From: Rhodomicrobium sp. R_RK_3
GTDB taxonomy: Bacteria > Pseudomonadota > Alphaproteobacteria > Rhizobiales > Rhodomicrobiaceae
Length of the DNA stretch: 64,000 nucleotides
Reading direction: 5' to 3'
Assembly: GCF_002198715.1 (NCBI RefSeq)
Contig: NZ_MWLK01000001.1
Coordinates: forward strand, 1-64,000
Each line of letters starts with the position of its first letter. Position 1 is the stretch's first letter. Both the position numbers and the translations under genes were made by a program. The notes below the pieces were generated by a model, which was not told where the DNA came from, did no database searches, and worked only from the letters and a program-made list of their open reading frames with translations. Below, piece after piece: positions 61,129 through 64,000 of this stretch.

Positions 61129-61596
61129 TTAGCCCTTCAACATCCGTTTTGTAATGAAGCCTCCAATAAGCGTTGAGATGATCGACGCGATGATATCCTT
61201 GAGTAGATCATCGGCAGGAAAAGGCAGAGCACGAAATAGCTTTCGATGAAAGGATGCGATTTCTTCAAGCTCTTGGGGCGTTTCTAGCTCGTTAATACCA
61301 TAATACGATGCCAAAATTGAAGTCGTTGCCACGAATAGAAAGAACACAAAAATCACGTTTTGCGAAAAACCAATAAGAAGCATGTGCCAGTTTTGAGATG
61401 TTACTTGGCGGGTATCCCACCACGTAAGGACCAGCATCGGAAGAATGACAGTTGTTAACAATAATAATCCGTAAGAAAATCCGGTCTCACGTGCGTTGCA
61501 AATAACCGCGATTATTAATAGCGCAAAAAATACGATTGAGATCTGAGATGAGTCTAGATTAAGCCCCTTGCGGTGTATTGTCAAAGACGCTTCCAT
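61129..61596 (-). CDS. AT-rich small membrane protein between trpE and trpG
   Basis: I do not recognise this 155-residue protein. It has membrane segments at about 18-35, 41-59 and 73-95, and a weaker C-terminal one near 131-148 (IIASIISTLIGGFITKR). The DNA is clearly more AT-rich than its neighbours and it is on the opposite strand to the trp genes, signs of acquisition. No signal peptide is visible. Confidence 0.6.
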   Translation of the reverse strand: MEASLTIHRKGLNLDSSQISIVFFALLIIAVICNARETGFSYGLLLLTTVILPMLVLTWWDTRQVTSQNWHMLLIGFSQNVIFVFFLFVATTSILASYYGINELETPQELEEIASFHRKLFRALPFPADDLLKDIIASIISTLIGGFITKRMLKG

Positions 61597-61865
61597 GTCG
61601 GCAGAAAATGACGATGCTGCGATTTTACCATAAATATTGGCTTAGTGCCAAGAAGCGTATTCCATAATGCGAAGACAAATCGACGGGCGGCAGCCGTCGA
61701 TGCCCTTTCGACCAATGCTGGCGCCACGCCCTACGCACATTGGACACACCACAAACCCCGAACACTCCCCTTTCGGCTGACACCACCCCTTTCCGCCGGG
61801 CCGTTGCTTCGCCGCCGTGGTATAAATGCATCTGTATTCTTCAATTGATATTCTTGGAGATATAG

Positions 61866-62423
61866 ATGCCCGATTCCCAAGCACAATCGTCCAAAAGCAA
61901 GATCGCCTGGCTCGCCGACGGGGTTATTCTGTCGCTGATGTTCAGCATCGTCTCGCTGGCGGTCAGCCTGATGCAATCGTCCAGCCAGGAGAAAGAGGAG
62001 CAGGCGCGCAATGCCTTCAGGATTTGCGAGACATTTCTGACATCGGAGGTGCTGACCAAAAGCCACGGCAATGTGCGGCGGGCGCTGCCGCTGCTGCGCC
62101 AATATGACGACCTCGCCCCGCTTCTCAGTCAGGCGGAATGGGCGGCCCTGAAGAACGATCTGTTGATCTCGGTCAATTACCTGGACGCCGCGGCCAAGCT
62201 GATCAATTCCAAGACCGTCGATACCGGCATATCCGAACATTGCCTCAAGTCGTTCATGGAAGGCTATGCCCAGATCATCAAGAAACACGGCAAGCCCAAG
62301 CAGGACGGGTTCTGCCCGCAAGACGCGCTGATTTGCGATCTGCAGCAATTCGACCAGCTCGCGCAATTCGTGAAGGAGCATGAACCCAAGCCGCCGGCAA
62401 GGGTCGCCAAGAAGGGCGAATGA
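61866..62423 (+). CDS. Hypothetical protein with one membrane segment
   Basis: This 185-residue protein has one N-terminal membrane segment (about 15-36, ADGVILSLMFSIVSLAVSLM) followed by a charged helical region up to the end. The layout suggests a protein anchored in the inner membrane with its helical body in the cytoplasm, somewhat like DUF4760 proteins, an uncertain comparison. Cysteines lie at 59, 125, 153 and 161. GGAG lies 7 bases before the ATG. It stands between trpE and trpG with no visible link to tryptophan. Confidence 0.65.
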   Translation: MPDSQAQSSKSKIAWLADGVILSLMFSIVSLAVSLMQSSSQEKEEQARNAFRICETFLTSEVLTKSHGNVRRALPLLRQYDDLAPLLSQAEWAALKNDLLISVNYLDAAAKLINSKTVDTGISEHCLKSFMEGYAQIIKKHGKPKQDGFCPQDALICDLQQFDQLAQFVKEHEPKPPARVAKKGE

Positions 62424-62519
62424 GGCGCGCTGGCTTCCGCGTGAAGGGGGATGTGTTCGTCGCGATTGCTCCATATGATGCTACGGCGACCGCTCAACGC
62501 CCACACGCGAAGCTGACCC

Positions 62520-63056
62520 ATGCTCACCCTGACCCTTTTCCGCCACGCCAAATCGAGCTGGGCGGAGCCGTCGATGCCCGATTTCGACCGCCCGCTCGCC
62601 CCGCGCGGCGAAGAGGCCGCGCCCCGCATGGGCGCATTCCTCGCCGGGCGCGGCCTCGTCCCCGATCTCATCCTCTGCTCGACCGCGCGGCGCACCCGCG
62701 AAACCCACGATCTGGCTTTCGCCGCCCTGCCCCGCCCGGAAACGCAATTCCTCGACGCCATCTACCATGCCACCGTCCCGGCCCTCCTCGCCATCATCCG
62801 CGCCGCGCCCGCCGACACCCGCCACCTCATGCTGATCGGCCATAATCCGGGCCTCCAGGCCCTGGCGCTGAAGCTGATCGGCGGCGGCGATCCCGATGGC
62901 CGGCGCGAAATTGCCCACAAATTTCCCTCGGCCGCCATCGCCGCGATGAGCTTCGACGCGGCGGGCTGGTCCGCCGTCCAGCCGGGCGGCGGGCACCTCC
63001 TGTTTTTCATGGCGCCAAGGCAGCTTCCGGCGCCCTTGAGCGGAAGCCGCTCATAA
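62520..63056 (+). CDS. Histidine phosphatase family protein (SixA-like)
   Basis: This 178-residue protein has the phosphatase RHA motif LTLFRHAKSSWAEPS with His9, the second conserved Arg and DFDRPLAPRGEEAAPRMG near 21-38, LILCSTARRTRETH near 50-63 and the second active-site His in LMLIGHNPGLQALAL near 103-117. SixA proteins remove phosphate from phosphohistidine in histidine phosphotransfer proteins. Its substrate here is unknown. It is on the trp strand just before trpG. Confidence 0.9.
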   Translation: MLTLTLFRHAKSSWAEPSMPDFDRPLAPRGEEAAPRMGAFLAGRGLVPDLILCSTARRTRETHDLAFAALPRPETQFLDAIYHATVPALLAIIRAAPADTRHLMLIGHNPGLQALALKLIGGGDPDGRREIAHKFPSAAIAAMSFDAAGWSAVQPGGGHLLFFMAPRQLPAPLSGSRS

Positions 63057-63124
63057 TTCCTGCGCTTTCCTCTGGACGCCCGCGCCTAATTTTGCTGTTC
63101 TCTCCGGCACGGCGGAGGCGAGTT

Positions 63125-63772
63125 ATGATCACGCTCATCGATAATTACGACAGCTTTACCTACAACCTCGTTCACTATCTCGGCGATCTGGGCGTGGCCT
63201 GCCGCGTTTATCGCAATGACAAGATCTCGGCCGAGGCCGTGCTGGCCGAGGAGCCGCGCGCCATCGTGCTCTCGCCCGGCCCCTGTTCGCCCGTCGAAGC
63301 CGGAATCTGCCTCGAGCTGATCGAGAAAAACGACGGCCGGGTGCCGCTACTCGGCGTGTGCCTCGGCCATCAGGCCATCGGCCATGCCTATGGCGGCAAG
63401 GTCATCCGTGCGCCCAAGCTGATGCACGGCAAGGTCTCGACCATCTACAATTCCAGTGAGGGCATCTTCCAGGGCCTGCCGACCGAATTCGGCGCCACCC
63501 GCTATCACTCGCTGCTGGTCGAGGAAAAGTCCCTGCCCTCCTCGCTGCGCATCACCGCCAGCACTTCGGACGGGCTCATCATGGCGCTGCAGCACCGCAG
63601 CCAGCCGGTCTTCGGCGTGCAGTTCCACCCGGAAAGCATCGCCTCCTCCTATGGCCACGCCATGCTGGCGAATTTCCTGCGCATGGCCCGCATCAACTGG
63701 CGCCCGATCAAGGAAAACCTCGATCTGCCGCGCACCGTCATGACCGGCACCTCGCCGGAGGCGATGCGATGA
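63125..63772 (+). CDS. trpG: Anthranilate synthase component II (glutamine amidotransferase)
   Basis: This 215-residue class I amidotransferase supplies ammonia to TrpE. The catalytic Cys79 is in LLGVCLGHQAIGHAYGG, and the His/Glu pair is in VQFHPESIASSYGH near 170. MITLIDNYDSFTYNLVHYLG is the expected start. GGAGGCGAG precedes the ATG. Its sequence also fits PabA, but its overlap with trpD by ATGA points to tryptophan synthesis. Dual use for folate remains possible. Confidence 0.94.
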   Translation: MITLIDNYDSFTYNLVHYLGDLGVACRVYRNDKISAEAVLAEEPRAIVLSPGPCSPVEAGICLELIEKNDGRVPLLGVCLGHQAIGHAYGGKVIRAPKLMHGKVSTIYNSSEGIFQGLPTEFGATRYHSLLVEEKSLPSSLRITASTSDGLIMALQHRSQPVFGVQFHPESIASSYGHAMLANFLRMARINWRPIKENLDLPRTVMTGTSPEAMR

Positions 63773-64000
63773 CCACCGACGACGCGGCCGCCCGCTTCCG
63801 GCCGCATTTCGAGACGGTCGCATCCGGCGGCCGTTTGAGCGAGGAGGACGCCGCCAGCGCCTTCGACGCCATCATGGAAGGCGGCGTGCCGGAAATGCAG
63901 CTCGCGGGCTTCCTGGTCGCCATGCGCGCGCGCGGCGAGACGGTGGACGAGATCGCGGGCGCGGTGCGCTCGATGCGCGGCAAGATGCGCAAGATCGCCG
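63769..64000 (+). CDS. trpD: Anthranilate phosphoribosyltransferase, 5' part (cut by window end)
   Basis: The first 77 codons of trpD are present: FRPHFETVASGGRLSEEDAA, then FDAIMEGGVPEMQLAGFLVA and MRARGETVDEIAGAVRSMRG. This is the N-terminal helical domain of the enzyme that joins anthranilate to PRPP. ATG overlaps the trpG stop by four bases. The catalytic domain lies outside the window. Confidence 0.94.
   Translation, partial: MTTDDAAARFRPHFETVASGGRLSEEDAASAFDAIMEGGVPEMQLAGFLVAMRARGETVDEIAGAVRSMRGKMRKIA

Overview
The window is a stretch of alphaproteobacterial chromosome, most likely from the Hyphomicrobiales (Rhizobiales). The evidence is gene content and order: ntrBC and ntrYX next to hfq-hflX-mazG, a fused ispDF, cinA/ratA/lipA, lptF-lptG-lptD-surA-pdxA-rsmA beside a divergent pepA, and ppiD-trpE-trpG-trpD. 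The DNA is GC-rich, genes often overlap by ATGA, and TTG or GTG starts are common. Species cannot be told from the sequence alone.

Layout. 0-2.2 kb: an OmpR/EnvZ-type two-component pair. 2.4-8.9 kb: a urea/short-amide ABC transporter operon (urtABCDE) ending in a formamidase/acetamidase gene, preceded by a near-perfect sigma-54 promoter. 9.2-10.4 kb: a degenerate ROK-family regulator. 10.5-17.5 kb: a 7-kb genomic island in the 3' end of tRNA-Lys(UUU), bounded by a 48-bp direct repeat; it has a GC-rich decayed phage core (integrase, truncated amidase, holin-like protein, nested Rz/Rz1) flanked by two AT-rich cargo blocks. 17.6-24 kb: phhB, folB, yicC, gmk, rsmA, pdxA, surA. 24-28.7 kb: lptD, lptG, lptF. 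28.9-33.5 kb: pepA, mazG, hflX, hfq. 33.6-41.4 kb: a D-amino-acid aminotransferase, ntrX, ntrY, ntrC, ntrB. 41.6-47.6 kb: ispDF, cinA, ratA-like, lysE-type exporter, DUF2199 gene, a frameshifted P-loop kinase gene, lipA, mscL. 47.9-51.3 kb: a four-gene operon (dehydrogenase, divergent pterin-synthase homologue, glycosyltransferase, methyltransferase) of unknown product. 51.3-56 kb: opgH, an FkbM methyltransferase, a DUF2167 protein, secG. 56.1-64 kb: a secreted hypothetical, tpiA, ppiD, trpE, two small membrane proteins, sixA, trpG, and trpD cut by the window end.

The parts connect. NtrBC encoded at 38.8-41.4 kb is the expected activator of the sigma-54 promoter in front of urtA, so the window holds both a nitrogen sensor and a likely target. 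The lpt genes, surA, ppiD and secG all serve envelope biogenesis. At least two families of roughly 105-110-bp palindromic repeats sit in the gaps between genes, often side by side.

The two best candidates for undescribed biology are the AT-rich three-gene operon in the tRNA-Lys island (TIGR04255-like protein plus two unknown proteins) and the 47.9-51.3 kb operon, whose 6-pyruvoyl-tetrahydropterin-synthase-like protein lacks the usual catalytic residues. All functions are inferred from motifs and remembered family features; no searches were run.
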